From Tubulanus polymorphus (lineage: Eukaryota > Nemertea > Palaeonemertea > Tubulaniformes > Tubulanidae), in contig NC_134028.1 of assembly GCF_964204645.1 (NCBI RefSeq), positions 17,327,153 to 17,391,152 of the forward strand: a stretch of DNA of 64,000 nucleotides, in the 5' to 3' direction. Below are positions 35,757-48,624 of this stretch, piece after piece. Every line of letters starts with the position of its first letter. Within the stretch, counting starts at the first letter, position 1. The notes beneath the pieces are model-generated. The model saw only the letters and a list, made by a program, of their open reading frames with translations. It was not told where the DNA came from and made no database searches. A program made the translations under genes and the position numbers.

Positions 35757-36826
35757 TTAATTTTGTTGTCGATTACTTTATAAGTGTCGTTATTATATAT
35801 TAACTTATCATACGTCACAAACGCGACAGAGGTAGGGTCTGTTTCTTTTATTTCACGGGCCCTTGCGTACAGCATTTTTCTCCTTTCTCTCACTTCGATT
35901 GGGAAATCCTCTAATATCCGCAATGTGGAGTTCTCTTTGATATGAAAACGCACTTGGTAGATATACTGCCTATCTGCAGTTATTGAGCGTGGCCTCGTGC
36001 GATTTTTGAAAAACTGTCGCCCCGATGGGTTTCTATGGGCACGATGGAGTCTTAGCGAGTCCACATAATATGGATCAATGTCCTCTATCTGTGATTTTAG
36101 ATACTCTTTTAATTCCTCCTCGCAGATTTCGTTTAGTTTCTCCGGTATGCCAAGGAATACTAAATTCGTTCTCCACGCTCTAGCTTCCTGGTCAATAATT
36201 CGATCTTCCATTGCCTGCAGACGCGTATTTTCTTGTTTTTGGACAATTATGTTCTGCTCAAATTCGCTTATTTTCACACTAAGTTCATGCCGTAGCTCAT
36301 CTTTTACTTCATTTATCCTGACATCTATTTTTTCTTCGAGGTCCGATCTGCAATGCTCAATCTCTTCTCTTAGTTCTTTGAATTTTGTATCCATTTTCTT
36401 TTCAAGACTTAATTTCATATTTCTTATCTCTATTAGGACATCTTTTAGTGATATATCTTCAGCTGCCTCCTCATCAGCTTCTAGGTTATCCTCTTCATTA
36501 TAATCAACATCACATTGGTCGTTCTCATAACTAACATTCACAGTGGTCGCAGTTTTTTTCTGTGGCGGGGTACTAACTGAACTGTTCGATGACCCGTTCG
36601 AGCGTTCTCTTTTTTTGCTATCGGAGATTTTGTCGTTTCCATTAGTTTCAACTTGCTCACACTGGTTATTTGACTGTTGTGACTGTTTTTTGGTTGTTGA
36701 ATCTACGCACAGGTTTTTATCGCGGTTGGCTTTACTGTTGGCTTTATTGTTACTATTGTTCCCTGATTTAGTTTTCGTTCTAGGTTTAGGTCCAATTTTG
36801 CACTGGTCAGTCTGGTCAATCCACCT
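35753..36826 (-). CDS. L1-like LINE ORF1 protein
   Basis: An open frame of up to about 350 codons with no obvious in-frame ATG at its start, so the 5' end may be lost. A polar Asn/Ser/Lys-rich N-terminus is followed by a long coiled coil (KLSLEKKMDTKFKELREEI region), then an RRM-like block (RTNLVFLGIPE, YYVDSLRLHRAH, GRQFFKNRTRPRSI) and a C-terminal RNA-binding part (VRERRKMLYARAREIKE). This is the L1-type ORF1p layout, an RNA chaperone that coats the transcript. ORF1 and the downstream frame overlap at AAGTGA, with the downstream frame opening at GTG or by frameshift. Confidence 0.75.
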   Translation of the reverse strand, partial: RWIDQTDQCKIGPKPRTKTKSGNNSNNKANSKANRDKNLCVDSTTKKQSQQSNNQCEQVETNGNDKISDSKKRERSNGSSNSSVSTPPQKKTATTVNVSYENDQCDVDYNEEDNLEADEEAAEDISLKDVLIEIRNMKLSLEKKMDTKFKELREEIEHCRSDLEEKIDVRINEVKDELRHELSVKISEFEQNIIVQKQENTRLQAMEDRIIDQEARAWRTNLVFLGIPEKLNEICEEELKEYLKSQIEDIDPYYVDSLRLHRAHRNPSGRQFFKNRTRPRSITADRQYIYQVRFHIKENSTLRILEDFPIEVRERRKMLYARAREIKETDPTSVAFVTYDKLIYNNDTYKVIDNKIK

Positions 36827-37131
36827 TCACACAAAGCGGATTGTTAATGCGGAACGATTGCGCTTCAACACTAAACTATATGCTGTGCCACGTATACCAC
36901 ACACACATTTCAGACCTGTCAATGCGATATATTCCCACACTTATCACAACTTCCTACAGAATGTCAACTTTTAAAAATGTCGATCACATCCACTTCGATC
37001 ACAGTTTCACAATCAAATTACACAGTTTTCGTACCTTTTCTTAGCATTAAAATGATGTTATAATCCGCTTTAATGGAGAGCCTACATTCGCGTGACTTTA
37101 TGCGGCGGCCATTGTGATATGCAATAGGTAT
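36827..37131. other. host spacer
   Basis: Nothing recognised between the LINE and the Polinton remnant. Confidence 0.4.
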
Positions 37132-37560
37132 TTAGTATTTATAATCAACAATTTCTAAATCATGATGACCATCCTCATTTTTTCCATGATAGATTATTTT
37201 AAATCCTTCTAAATCTTTTAATTCCTCTGTACTCAATGCAACCCATTTATCAGGTAAAAATACTTTAAATTCTTGCGATGTACTAACATTACAGTACCTT
37301 TTCGTTGATACTTTCTCTCCATATTTAGTTTTTATCTTTTCTAATTTCAATATTTTATGTTCAATTTCTTTTTTATTTCAAATTGTTTTTTACATTCATA
37401 TTTTCTAATCGTTCTTTTCTTTCATTGGAATTTTTTGAAGTTTCAAAATCTATAACATTTTTTATATGATTTGAAGATTTTTCATGACGCGATTTTTGAG
37501 ATTTATCAATGTATTTTTTAAAATATGGACAATAATATTGATTTTCATTAACATCAATTT
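37132..37560 (-). pseudogene. Polinton deletion derivative: polB N-terminus fused to OB-like gene
   Basis: On the minus strand the polymerase N-terminus (finger block YIDKSQKSRHEKS, then NSNERKERLENMNV) runs to about 37392 and joins the OB-like protein gene (KTKYGEKVST, FKVFLPDKWVALSTEEL, KNEDGHHDLEIVDYK). In element 2 these lie some 17 kb apart at opposite ends of the element, so nearly everything between has been deleted. The junction lies in A/T-rich DNA with a shared AATTTGAAATAAAAAAG, suggesting microhomology. The finger is intact here, whereas element 2 has an A-run frameshift. Confidence 0.8.
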
Positions 37561-39690
37561 GTTCTGGCGACAAAACCAAAATAATGAATTGTCGCAGGCG
37601 ATAAAACCAAAATAATGAATTGTCGCGGGCGACAAAACCAAAATGGTGAATTGTCGCGGGCGACAAAACCAAAATAATGAATTGTCGCGGGCGATAAAAC
37701 CGTAATAATGAATTGTCGCGGGCGATAAAACCAAAATAATGAATTGTCGCGGGCGATTAATCCAAAATAATGAATTGTCGCGCGCAACTAAACCAAATAA
37801 AATTTGTCGTGGGCGACAAAAACAAATTACAAAACATAAATAATGAATTGCTGTGGGCGATAAAACCAAAATAATGAATTGTCGCGGGCGATAAAACCGT
37901 AATAATGAATTGTCGTGGGCGATAAAACCAAAATAATGAATTGTCGCGGGCGATTAAACCAAAATAATGAATTGTCGCGGGCAACAAAACCCAAAAAAAT
38001 TGTCGTGGGCGACAAAAACAAAATATAAAACCAAAATAATGAATTGTCGCGGGTGACAAAACCAAAATAATGAATTGTCGTGGGCGATAAAACCGTAATA
38101 ATGAATTGTCCCGGGCGATAAAACCAAAATAATGAATTGTCGCGGGCGATTAAACCAAAATAATGAATTGTCGCGCGCAACTTAACCAAAAAAAAATTGT
38201 CGTGGGCGACAAAAACAAAATATAAAACATAAATAATGAATTGTCGTGGGCGATAAAACCAAAATATTGAATTGTCGCTGGCGACAAAACCAAAAAATTG
38301 AATTGTCGCGGGCGACAAAACCAAAATAATGAATTGTCGCGGGCGATAAAACCGTAATAATGAATTGTCGTGGGCGATAAAACCAAAATAATGAATTGTC
38401 GCGGGCGATTAAACCAAAATAATGAATTGTCGCGGCAACAAAACCCAAAAAAATTGTCGTGGGCGACAAAAACAAAATATAAAACCAAAATAATGAATTG
38501 TCGCGGGTGACAAAACCAAAATAATGAATTGTCCCGGGCGATAAAACCAAAATAATGAATTGTCGCGGGCGATTAAACCAAAATAATGAATTGTCGCGCG
38601 CAACTTAACCAAAAAAAAATTGTCGTGGGCGACAAAAACAAAATATAAAACATAAATAATGAATTGTCGTGGGCGATAAAACCAAAATATTGAATTGTCC
38701 GCTGGCGACAAAACCAAAAAATTGAATTGTCGCGGGCGACAAAACCAAAATAATGAATTGTCGCGGGTGATAAAACCGTAATAATGAATTGTCGTGGGCG
38801 ATAAAACCAAAATAATGAATTGTCGCGGGCGATTAAACCAAAATAATGAATTGTCGCGGGCAACAAAACCCAAAAAAATTGTCGTGGGCGACAAAAACAA
38901 AATATAAAACCAAAATAATGAATAGTCGCGGAAAAACCAAAAAGAAGAATTGTCGCGGGCGATAAAACCAAAATAATGAATTGTCGCTGGAGATGAAACC
39001 AAAATATTGAATTGTCGCGGGCGACAAAACCAACAAAAAAAATTGTCGCGGGCGATAACACCAAAATAATGAACTATCGCGGGCGATAAAACCAAAGTAT
39101 TGAATTGTCGCGGTCGATAAAACCAAAATAATGAATTTTCTCGTGCGACAAAACCAAAATCATGAATTGTCGCGGGCGATAAAACCAAAATAATGAATTA
39201 TCGCGGGCGACAAAACCAAAATATCGAATTGTCGCAGGTGACAAAACCAAAAGAAAAATTGTTGCGGGCGACAAAAACAAAATATAAAACCAAAATAATG
39301 AATTGTCGCGGGCGACAAAACCAAAAGAAGAATTGTCGGGGCGACAAAACCAAAATATTGATTTGTCGCGGGCGACAAAACCAACTTAATGAATTGTCGC
39401 GGGCGACAAAACCAAAATATTGTTTTGTCGCGGGTGATAAAACCAAATTAATGATTTGTCGCGGGCGATAAAACCAAAATAATGAATTGTCGCGGGCGAT
39501 AAAACCAAAATATTGAATTGTCGCGGGCGACAAAACCAAAATATTGTTTTGTCGCGGGTGACAAAACCAAATTAATGAATTGTCGCGGGCGATAAAACCA
39601 AAATAATGAATTGTCGCGGGCGATAAAACCAAAATAATAAATTGTCGCGGGCGACAAAACCAAAATTATTGATTTGTCGCGTTATTTTAG
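37561..39690. repeat. ~31-bp minisatellite array with dyad core
   Basis: About 2.1 kb of roughly 68 units of ~31 bases. Each unit contains TTGTCGCGGGCGACAA or a close variant, a dyad with 7-base arms around GG. Variant units recur in the same order at about 425-450-base spacing (for example CGCGCAACT near 37780, 38170 and 38595), so there is higher-order structure. Because 31 is not a multiple of three, three units make a 31-residue open translation that creates many false ORFs. The array starts exactly at the broken polymerase N-terminus. Confidence 0.9.
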
Positions 39691-41049
39691 TTTTTTCGTT
39701 TTGTCATAATGTCGCCCTCATTTGCATATACGAGTTTTTTTTACGCATGGCCCTTATCAGCCACCATACTAAAGCCTTAAGGTCGCGTACTCGATAAACA
39801 CTTCAAGCGACACAGCGAACGATCTCCTTTCTCCCACAGCGAACGCTTAACCTAGTAGAAGCTACTAGCCTATGTAGGCCTAACATCCGGACAGATTGGT
39901 CGTAGGCCTATTGAATAACAACTCACCTAAATATCGTAAGTTTTGTTTTGAAGTTCAATCCAATGAGTCCGTTAATAAACGCAACAATTGTACTGTGTTT
40001 GTTTGATACAGTAAAGCTCAGTACCGGTAGGCCTAAAGCCGCGTCATACTAGATAAACACTTCAAGCGACACAGCGAACGATCCCTTTGCCCCACAGCGA
40101 ACGCTTACTCCGAATGTCAAGTGTGAGTCCAGCATACGGATAGGAGTGTGTTATATACTTGTATTTAGTAAATACCTTGTGCATTTGACAATGATCGGTA
40201 TGTACTGTAGGAAATATAGAGTATTGATATAGAGGTTGAAGCCCGCGGCCGAATAAAGTAATATATTCTTTTATTTTGATACCTCGTCGACATAACAGCT
40301 TTTCTCCGCTATATCTCTTCGGCGTGTTTAGTTTAGGCCTACGATTCCCCGGTACACTAAAGATTATCTTAGTAAATACACGGTTAATTCGGTAAAGAAA
40401 AATAGGTATTGTTATACTAACTCCTTGAAACCCGCAGCCAAATCACTGGTAGTAATAAATTAATTTGTACTCGATTTGATTCTCATGATGAGGAGAAACT
40501 CGCAGCTGATCCCCGGAACGACGATGTAGTAACACACGTCGATTCGTCGATGTTTACGGCTCGACAGTGCTTTTAAAACCTAAAGTAATAAATTTCCAGT
40601 GTATCGGTAATATGATTTGATGAGGAAAATGGGCTATTGTTAAAATCACTGTTTGAAGACCGCGACTGAATTTGAAGTCTGCGGCAATAAATTAGTTCAT
40701 TTATACTTGAATTGATAATCGAAGTGACAGTCGGCCTGCGGGTTGATTTCGGGATGACGACTCGAAAAACATGTCGCCCCATTGAATGGGGCTAAATTTT
40801 CGATGATTCGTGAAAAAACACGCGGGCTATTTGTAGATCTCAGTGAGCGGAACGATATTATATGGATTGTATATGAAACAGCGGTAAGGTAACAAAGCCT
40901 ATGTTCTTTTGGTAAAAATAGTGTGGAAGAAAATAATAATAATAATAATCACGCGGATATCAATAGGGTTTTCTGTGAAATAACAGAAAACCCTAAATAT
41001 AGCTGCAAAGCAGCGATAACGGGTTTTCTGCACAGTCTTAGAATCCTGT
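39691..41049. other. host DNA, nothing recognised
   Basis: Includes a partly repeated segment (CACTTCAAGCGACACAGCGA near 39800 and 40055) and an AAT microsatellite near 40931. No coding region recognised. Confidence 0.4.
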
Positions 41050-41330
41050 TCAACGGTGGATTTTGACGAAGCATTTGATAAGGCACAACATCAGCCATTA
41101 CTAAACAGGCTATTAGGAAACAGTTTCAATGATAGGTCGCCCAAATGGCTCAGCAGTTATCTCTGAACGAAAACTTGTAGCCGAAATCAACGGAACGCCT
41201 CATCTTGGAATAAGTCGGTCAAACTAGTGGAGTCACGCAAGGTAGTATCCCAAGTTGTCTTCTGTTTAATGTCCTGACATATGACATACACAGTAATCCA
41301 ACATATACCAGACCGAGTAAATTTCTAAAT
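41050..41330 (+). pseudogene. LINE RT fragment
   Basis: It reads FDEAFDKAQHQPLLNRLLG then a PKWLSSYL segment and, in another frame, SGVTQGSIP-like and LLFNVL-like words. This is the palm region of a Jockey/CR1-like RT. Short and frameshifted. Confidence 0.65.
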
Positions 41331-41335
41331 CGACC

Positions 41336-41870
41336 TTAACACGCTGTTCGACCAAAAAACTTAATGTTCCAACAAGAAAATCTTGTTCGAATGAAAATAA
41401 TTCTGTTTGATCGAACAATACGCTTTTTGCTTGAACCAAAAATTTTCTTCATTCTGACAAAAAATGTGTTCGAATAAAAAGCTATGTTATTGTTGAAATG
41501 AAAAAAAATTTGGTTGAGCGAAAACAATTTTTTTCGAACGAATGTTTTAATGAAAACAATTCTGTTCGATTGAACGAAATACTTAATACTTTCGGTTCGG
41601 AGAAAAACTTTTTTTAATATACTTGTTCGAACGAAAAACTTAATGTTCTGACAAGAAAATTCTGTTCAAATTAAAACGATTCTGTTCAGTTGAATGATTG
41701 TTCGAACGAAAAACCTTTCGTTTGGACAAAAAAAAGTTTGTTCAACTTTGTTCTAACGATTTTTTCAAATTGGTTCAATTGTATAGAATATTATTGGTTC
41801 GAACGAAATAAATTTTGTTCCGACGAAAGAATTTCCAAGCGAAAGGTCTTTTGAACGAAAAAAAAAGATA
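41336..41870. repeat. degenerate GTTCGAACGAAAAA repeats
   Basis: A run of imperfect copies of a word like GTTCGAACGAAAAACTT, which includes the palindrome TTCGAA, interspersed with CTGTTCGATT-like variants. No ORF makes sense here. Confidence 0.6.
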
Positions 41871-42089
41871 TTTCTGGTGCTCCGCAGTAACTTAAAGCCA
41901 GACGTAGGTTGTTCTTGTGACACGATGCGATCCTCGCGTTGCATCGCAAGTTTCGATGCAAGTCGCTTGCAATACGATTGTGTGCGACTAGTTTCTGCCA
42001 GTCGCAAGAGCGCGTCGGTTGGTTGTGACAGTCGTGTCGCGTCGCAGAAAGTAGAACACGTACGACTCCATGTGACTGGCGTTGCTGAA

Positions 42090-42245
42090 AGATGAGGACG
42101 CCAGTGATATGACGACTGAGTTTCAAGTCGTCAAAACGTCACGATATGTCGACATATTCATGTCGAATTGATGCGATATATCGACATAAATATGGTGACT
42201 TGTTGGAACGCAACAACTCGAGGCCCTTTATCGCTTCCGTAGATC
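42090..42245. repeat. TCGACATA foldback MITE, one end
   Basis: It contains GTCGACATATTCATGTCG, GCGATATATCGACATAAAT and the end block CGAGGCCCTTTATCGCTTCC. A second end in opposite orientation starts at about 42333. Confidence 0.7.
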
Positions 42246-42332
42246 TTTCATTAAGTAGGATAACTTGAATGATCGCTTTAATATCACTTTTAAAAAAAAG
42301 AATCTGCCAAAATGACCTTAATATTCGACACT

Positions 42333-42430
42333 ATATCTACGGAAGCGATACGGGGCCTCGAGATCACGCGTTCCAACTCGACAAGTCGCCATATTATTGT
42401 CGACATACCGCGATATATCCATTATGAGTT
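42333..42430. repeat. TCGACATA foldback MITE, opposite end
   Basis: It opens GGAAGCGATACGGGGCCTCG and continues with CGACAAGTCGCCATATT, facing the copy at 42090-42245 across about 85 bases. Confidence 0.65.
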
Positions 42431-44982
42431 TTCCGGTTTGCTCGGCTACCCGTACTGGCGGGGTAGTCTAGATAGGCAAATGAAAGCTCCGGTTTGCTGA
42501 ACTACCCCTCTTTGCGGGGATGCGGTATGATGTTTGATCTGACAGTTTCAAGTGGTTAATGGGTGTTTCAAGTGCTTACAACGATGCTGATTACTTAATG
42601 TGGTACATGGTGGTTTAAAAAAAGATTTCATAATGATACGCTCAAAGTATAGGCCTACCGCGTGGGCTTCGTAGAAAGACCACTGCCTGTGGCCTTCCCA
42701 AATTTTAATTGTTCTGTCCGATTTGGTTTCGTCCAATTGAAAGACTGCCTTTTCCAGTTAGGGCATTTTTGGATCACATCACTCAGGAAATGACTTACGC
42801 TTTTGGGCCCTTTCGTCGGTCCCACGTGTTTCATTTGAGCTATAGACCACATGGTGACACCATGATGGCCAGAAACTGACCAATTGAGATATTCCCGAGT
42901 CTGAACACCTGACTGCGAATTTCGGAAATTTATCAAGTCATGTTTGTTTTCAAACTACCGAGGTATCATCATTGCAAATTCATAAATTGACCATCACTGA
43001 CCACCACTGACCAATTCAAACTTCTCGAATATGAGAACGATATACAGCGTTATGGTGTCAAACTAGAAAGGATTCGCCATTGAAAATTCATGAATTGACC
43101 ATCACTGACCACCACTGACCAATTGAAACTTCTCGAATGTAAGAAAGATATACCGGTACCGCATTTGGTGTGAAACTAGAAAGCATTCCCCATTAGAATT
43201 CATAAATTGACCTTCACTGACCACCACTGCCCAAGTGAAATTTCTCGAATATCGTCGAATTCGAAAGTGGTTGTCGTCGTATTGTTATTTCTAGAGACCA
43301 GCAGTATGTTTTGCTACTGTTTCTGAATGGCGTTGACATGATGGAAATATATTACTCCTAAATAGGTTACACATCTGGATCACAGCACCTCACTTGCCGC
43401 AGTGCGTAATTTTGACTGCATAGTAATGCTAATACATAAACTTTTTTACTACTTGACTCAAAGCTTGACGCGAATCATCTGAACAGTACTGCGTTTGAAA
43501 ACGAATAGAAAATGTTTGCGAGAAGCACCTGCAAATAAGTTATGATAAGATTAAATCTATGGTTAATCGATGCTTAAAAAAACAATTAAATCACAGGCAA
43601 GATGACTAACAACCGTCTTTCAACCAATCAGCGCGATGCCAATTAATTAAATCATTAAACGCATTAGGCTCCTAATATTTGTAATCATTTGTCGTTCTTT
43701 AAACTTGGCCACTTTTGTTTCAGAAAACCGCGTACTAGACCAGTGGTCACCAAGGCATTAAAAAAGTTTTGAAAATTCGATGTTAACGATTTGTCCGTCA
43801 AAAAACTGTTTCGTTAATATTTCAAGTTTTTTTTACTCTTGTACAGAATTCACTATATGAAAAGTGTTCATAGGAATTGAAATTCGGTGTGATATCAGTC
43901 ACCTGTTACCCATTTTTCATTGTCAGTTCTTTATTGCACTATCATGCGCTCTTCTAAAATATAAAATAACATGTGTGTTTCGTTATAAACAAGGTTAAAT
44001 TCCAAACGCACATGAAATATCACACAATATACACATCTAGCATTTTCTCTAACTAGGCCCTTTCCAAATGGAAATTGTTTAGTTTTTTAACGGCCGACAT
44101 TCAGAAGCACCTAAAAACCAGTGGTAGCGCTTGAGATTTTCAGTGTAGGTCACATCTCACATCGACTCGGCTCGCAGTCGGTTCGTTTAATGGGAACACA
44201 TCTGGTTGACACTAGTTTCACAGTTGACGAAATCAGAAAACTTTTTTCAAATGCCTTTGCTAACATCTTAAACATAGTATTCTTCTTAATTACATTTCGT
44301 TGATTCCATAGATATGTTTTTATGAAAATTGCTCCAGTTATAACGGATTCAAAATATTCAATTTTCTCTGCTTTTGAAGAAATTCTGACACAATATCATC
44401 TCCACTCGACACATGATTTTACTTCGGCGCCTTTAAGGGAGTGTCCCTTAAAGTTGAGTTCTTACTTAGTCAAACAAGGAGATATGCCTGATTCCTTTTT
44501 AAAATTTAGATTTCGACAGATATCATCAAATTACTAGAAAGGGACAGCAGCGTTCGGTCATCCACGAAAAATACCTAAAATGCAGTCCTAGGGTTATGGA
44601 AAAACAGGACACGAAACATACAGAAAAGTCCTTTGTTTGGTTGACTGAAATTATCATTGAACTCTTAAATAGCGACATTCAGAGAAACAAAAACATAAGA
44701 ATATAATCTCGCCCACCCGTTAAAAAACATAACGTAATGATATGAGGCCATGTGTCATCTTTAATTGAAATCACATTATATTCATTCTCATGCGAGGATG
44801 GGTCTCCAAATTCATAGGATAAGGAGAATAATGGTTTGAATGATGAATACAACTGATAAAGCGCCAATTTCACTGATTCTTGCATATAAATGCTCAAAGG
44901 CGCTTTACAGTAATCGAGTAAACAGGTGCGTTTTTAGGAGTCTTTTGAATTTGAATTCAAATCGGGTGTTCATGACGACTAT
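42431..44982. other. host DNA with dispersed repeat copy
   Basis: 42650-43260 carries the inverted copy of the TGGTCA-rich repeat seen at 33530-34150, including three sub-copies with TGACCATCACTGACCACCA. The rest shows no coding region I can support. Confidence 0.5.
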
Positions 44983-45389
44983 AGGCGCTTTTACGAAACT
45001 GAATCTTTGTAAATCGATTTAAGTTTCACGTTTACGGCACGCGGTTTAGTGAATCCAATTTGGTAAATCAACTCGTTTATGGACGCGGTTTAGTAAATTG
45101 ATTTATTAAATCGACTAACTTGCTCGGCGAGCAAGTTAGTGGCGATTTAGTCAGTGAAATCCAACATGGCGTCCTCTTCGACCGCGGGCTAAAGACATCT
45201 ATTGCAGACCATCATCTATCAATAATTCGGTCACCATTGACGCCCATTTTCTTTCGAATCGCGACCTTTAGATTGATAAATTGATTCGACTCATTTACGA
45301 AAAACGATTCGATTTACTAATCCTTACGTTTTCCAACATCGAATCGGATTTAGCTAAACCGAATCAGATTCAATTTCGTAAAAGCGCCT
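44983..45389. mobile_element. MITE with ~26-bp terminal inverted repeats
   Basis: AGGCGCTTTTACGAAACTGA begins at 44983, and its complement with one mismatch ends at 45389. The interior holds partly palindromic AATCGATTTA-type words and no ORF. Confidence 0.75.
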
Positions 45390-47708
45390 TAAAATTAGCA
45401 TTCTAGGGCTGGAGCAAGAAACGTGTGGGATCGTCCGCCAAGGTATCGCTAAGGAGTCAGTCCGTGGTGGCTTTTGAAAGCGACGACCGCATATGAATGC
45501 ATTGATTGAATGACATCTCAAAAGTCAGATTATATAAAATTAAACATGATATACGGATAGGTTCTTCCAATTAGGCCTATACTGGTAAAAATGAAATGAC
45601 CCAATATGTGATATAAATGTTCAATCAAAAAGTAGAAAGTGAATCCGTAATTCAGTATGGTAGGCCTATTGTTACAACATCAAACACTCAAATTCAATCC
45701 TTTGTTGAATTGGAAGCCAGTGTAGATGAGCAAGTATCGTAGTCCCTGATTTTAGTTATCGTAATAATTCAAGCCACGTGATTTTGAACTGTTCAACAAG
45801 TTGGAGTTTGTGTAAAGATGAATGAGTTTGAAATGGAGTGGACTTCAGATATTACTGTTTGCATGCCTATGTCTATTACTTAATCTTTTTACTAATCATA
45901 GAAAATTGTGGTAAAATATTTGACTCGACGGTTGGTTTTAGATTGTATCTCTCCAAGCCAGAGGTAATCACGGATATCGGACTACAAAAAAATTCCTTGT
46001 GTAAAGCTCAACTTTGTAAATTCCTGGAAAAGCTCGCCTCGGATATTTCAATAATGATTAAACATTAATTTTCCCAACGAAAAACCTAAACAACCAATGT
46101 ACGCTTGCTTTAAGTTTACCAATGCACTATCGTTGCTTATTCTAGCTATTTGTACTGTTTGCCGCAAAAAGATTGCATCCTCTATTACAGGATTTAAGGA
46201 TAAAACTCTAAAACCAGTTAGTTTAAATTAACCATTATACAATATGATACATGACCAAATACACTGTTAATATGAAAAAGATCCAATATGTACACATTTC
46301 AAATCTCAAACCAAGTTTTATCATCAGAAAATAACGACACAACGTTCGATCGTTCACTAGAGATCATCTTTTTGAATTTGTACACAGTGAATTTTCGTAT
46401 CGTATTATGGTATTATCAATTCTCCGCATTTGAGTGTGACTATTCTACGAATACAAAGTTATTTTTAGCAATGAAGTTTTAATTGTCATTTTAAATGTTA
46501 ACTATCCACTGGTATGTAAACTTCCTAACTTTTGGCAACTGACCTCAAATCGTGGAATGGGCTCAGGTAGCCTGCTGATCCACTCTTCATTAATACTACA
46601 CACTAAAGAAATATTCAGTATAAGAAGTAAAAAGTATATTAAAGTACTATTTATCTTTATATCGCAATAATTTGTGTACGTATGATTGAAAAACGATATT
46701 CTATGGAGTCTCGTGTTACGTACTTATGATTATTGTGTATAAGATCAATAATTAGCAACCTTCCACGGATACGAAGCGGCCTAAGTTTACATCCTACCAT
46801 AATTTTCTCTAAACTCTCAGCATTATATCAAGATCGGTCTTAGAAAATATATGAAGGACGTGTTCACAGGTTAACGAGGCCAAAAATCTTCCTCAAAATT
46901 TCAAATTTTTACGAGCAAAGATAATGTACTTCATGCTTTTGGTGCAGAAATAATGGATGTCCACAAATTGCAAATTGTGTTTTCAAAGTAAACGATCCGA
47001 CTGTGGAATTGTTTCGAATTCAGGGTTCTCCCATTTACTCTCCGGTATTTTACAATGTTTCAATAAGATACGTTAGTCGCACTTTTGTTGTGATACAGCT
47101 TTCTCTATTGGTCAGCGTTGTGATCACTTAAAATTACCCATAAGTTTGAATTCTCACTGAACTACTACATCCCTTATAACGAATATATATTTCATATGAG
47201 GCGATTAACTTTGATGATCTGCGGTCAATGGACAGCAGTTACGAAACATTCAAAACTACTACATTATCTTCCATCTATTCATTATTCATATATATGATAT
47301 GATATGATATGATATGATATAATATCTCCTTTAGTGTTCAGTTTAAACGTCTTGAACGCAAAAGTTTGACAAGTTTCGCATAATGGTACCGATACGCACG
47401 TTCACACTAGTGAAATGTGCACGTTACAGGCTCAAATGCGCACGTTACAATTACAAATCGAAACGTTGTTCGTTCAAAACCCGATGTGAAAATCTTTTGC
47501 ATTTAGTGGGAAATTTCAAAGTTAGCTCGCTTCCTACAACAAAAATTGGACAAGACTTTTAAAACGACACAATTAATAAGAGTAGTACTGACGAAGGATT
47601 CAGGCAATACTCCGTGTTATTTCTAAAAACATTTAACCGGTAATTAGACAGTACTGGTGTAGCTTGTACAGGTAAAAGAGTTATTATATTTACGTTCAGA
47701 CCGAATGA
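45390..47708. other. host DNA, nothing recognised
   Basis: No coding region supported. An (ATATG)n microsatellite lies at about 47292-47325. Confidence 0.4.
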
Positions 47709-48280
47709 AATTATTTGATACGAGACACGACTAAGTTGTGTCAGAAACAGATAAATATAGCTATGTGGTCAGTATTGGTCAAGATTTGGTCACTTGAATA
47801 GTTGTTAGATGAAAGCCCACACCATTTCTAATTATTTGACACCAAACACGACTGTGTTGCTTCTAGAATAAACAAATTACTTTAAGGTCAGTATTGGTAA
47901 AATATTGGTCAGTTAAATAGTTGTTAGATCATAGCCCGCACCGTATCTAGTAGCTCGACGCCCAAACACGATTTTATTGCTTTACTTAACATATAAATTA
48001 CATATGGTGGGTTCTAGTTAGTGGTAACTGGTCAGTACTGGTCAAGCATTGGTCAGTTAAACAATTTTTAGTTTAATGTCCACATTATATTTAGTTATTT
48101 GACACCAAATAACTTAATTGTTTGCAAAACAGATAATTTACTATATAGCCAGTACTGGTCATGCATTGGTCAGTTGATAGACCAAGGTCCACGCCACGAG
48201 TTATTTGATACTAAACATTATTGTGTCGTTTCGGAAAATTTTTCTGTTGGGCAATTTGTGGTCAGCCCTGGTTCGTTAGT
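47709..48280 (+). repeat. tandem ~120-bp repeat, about five units
   Basis: Units starting near 47709, 47834, 47955, 48095 and 48199 each contain TTATTTGACACCAAACACGA-like, GTGTTG-like and GGTCAGTATTGGTCA-like words in the same order. They have diverged noticeably from each other. No coding signal. Confidence 0.7.
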
Positions 48281-48624
48281 TCTTATTTTGCGGGCATTTT
48301 ATCTCGAACCACCGAAAGACTGAATTACTAATTAATTCAACAGATCATTAATTAATGGAAATGAAGATCAGTGTTAACTAAGCCCTTAGTCTGAATAAAA
48401 TGTATGTGGTATTATATGGGTGCTATGGTGCTGTTCAACGAACTGTAACTTTTTATTTTCACTACTACCGTAATTGACTATGATGTTTTCAAGTGGTCTT
48501 AAGTACCGCTAATAGCCGAAAGTCGTTGATTTATGTGAAATTTACACACAGCGCCACCCGTTGGTAGTAAAAGTCACCCGAGCAATACGGGTGTTAAATA
48601 GATACGCTAGCAAACCGGCATTCT

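Noticed and set aside
36078-36503. 141-codon plus-strand Ser-rich frame
   Set aside because: It is the antisense of the LINE ORF1 coiled coil.
37454-39663. Many overlapping long open frames on both strands, up to about 259 codons
   Set aside because: They are translations of the ~31-bp minisatellite (three units give 31 codons), with no start context or domain.
37561-39690. CRISPR-like regular repeats
   Set aside because: Units are directly joined with no unique spacers, and the context is animal genomic DNA.
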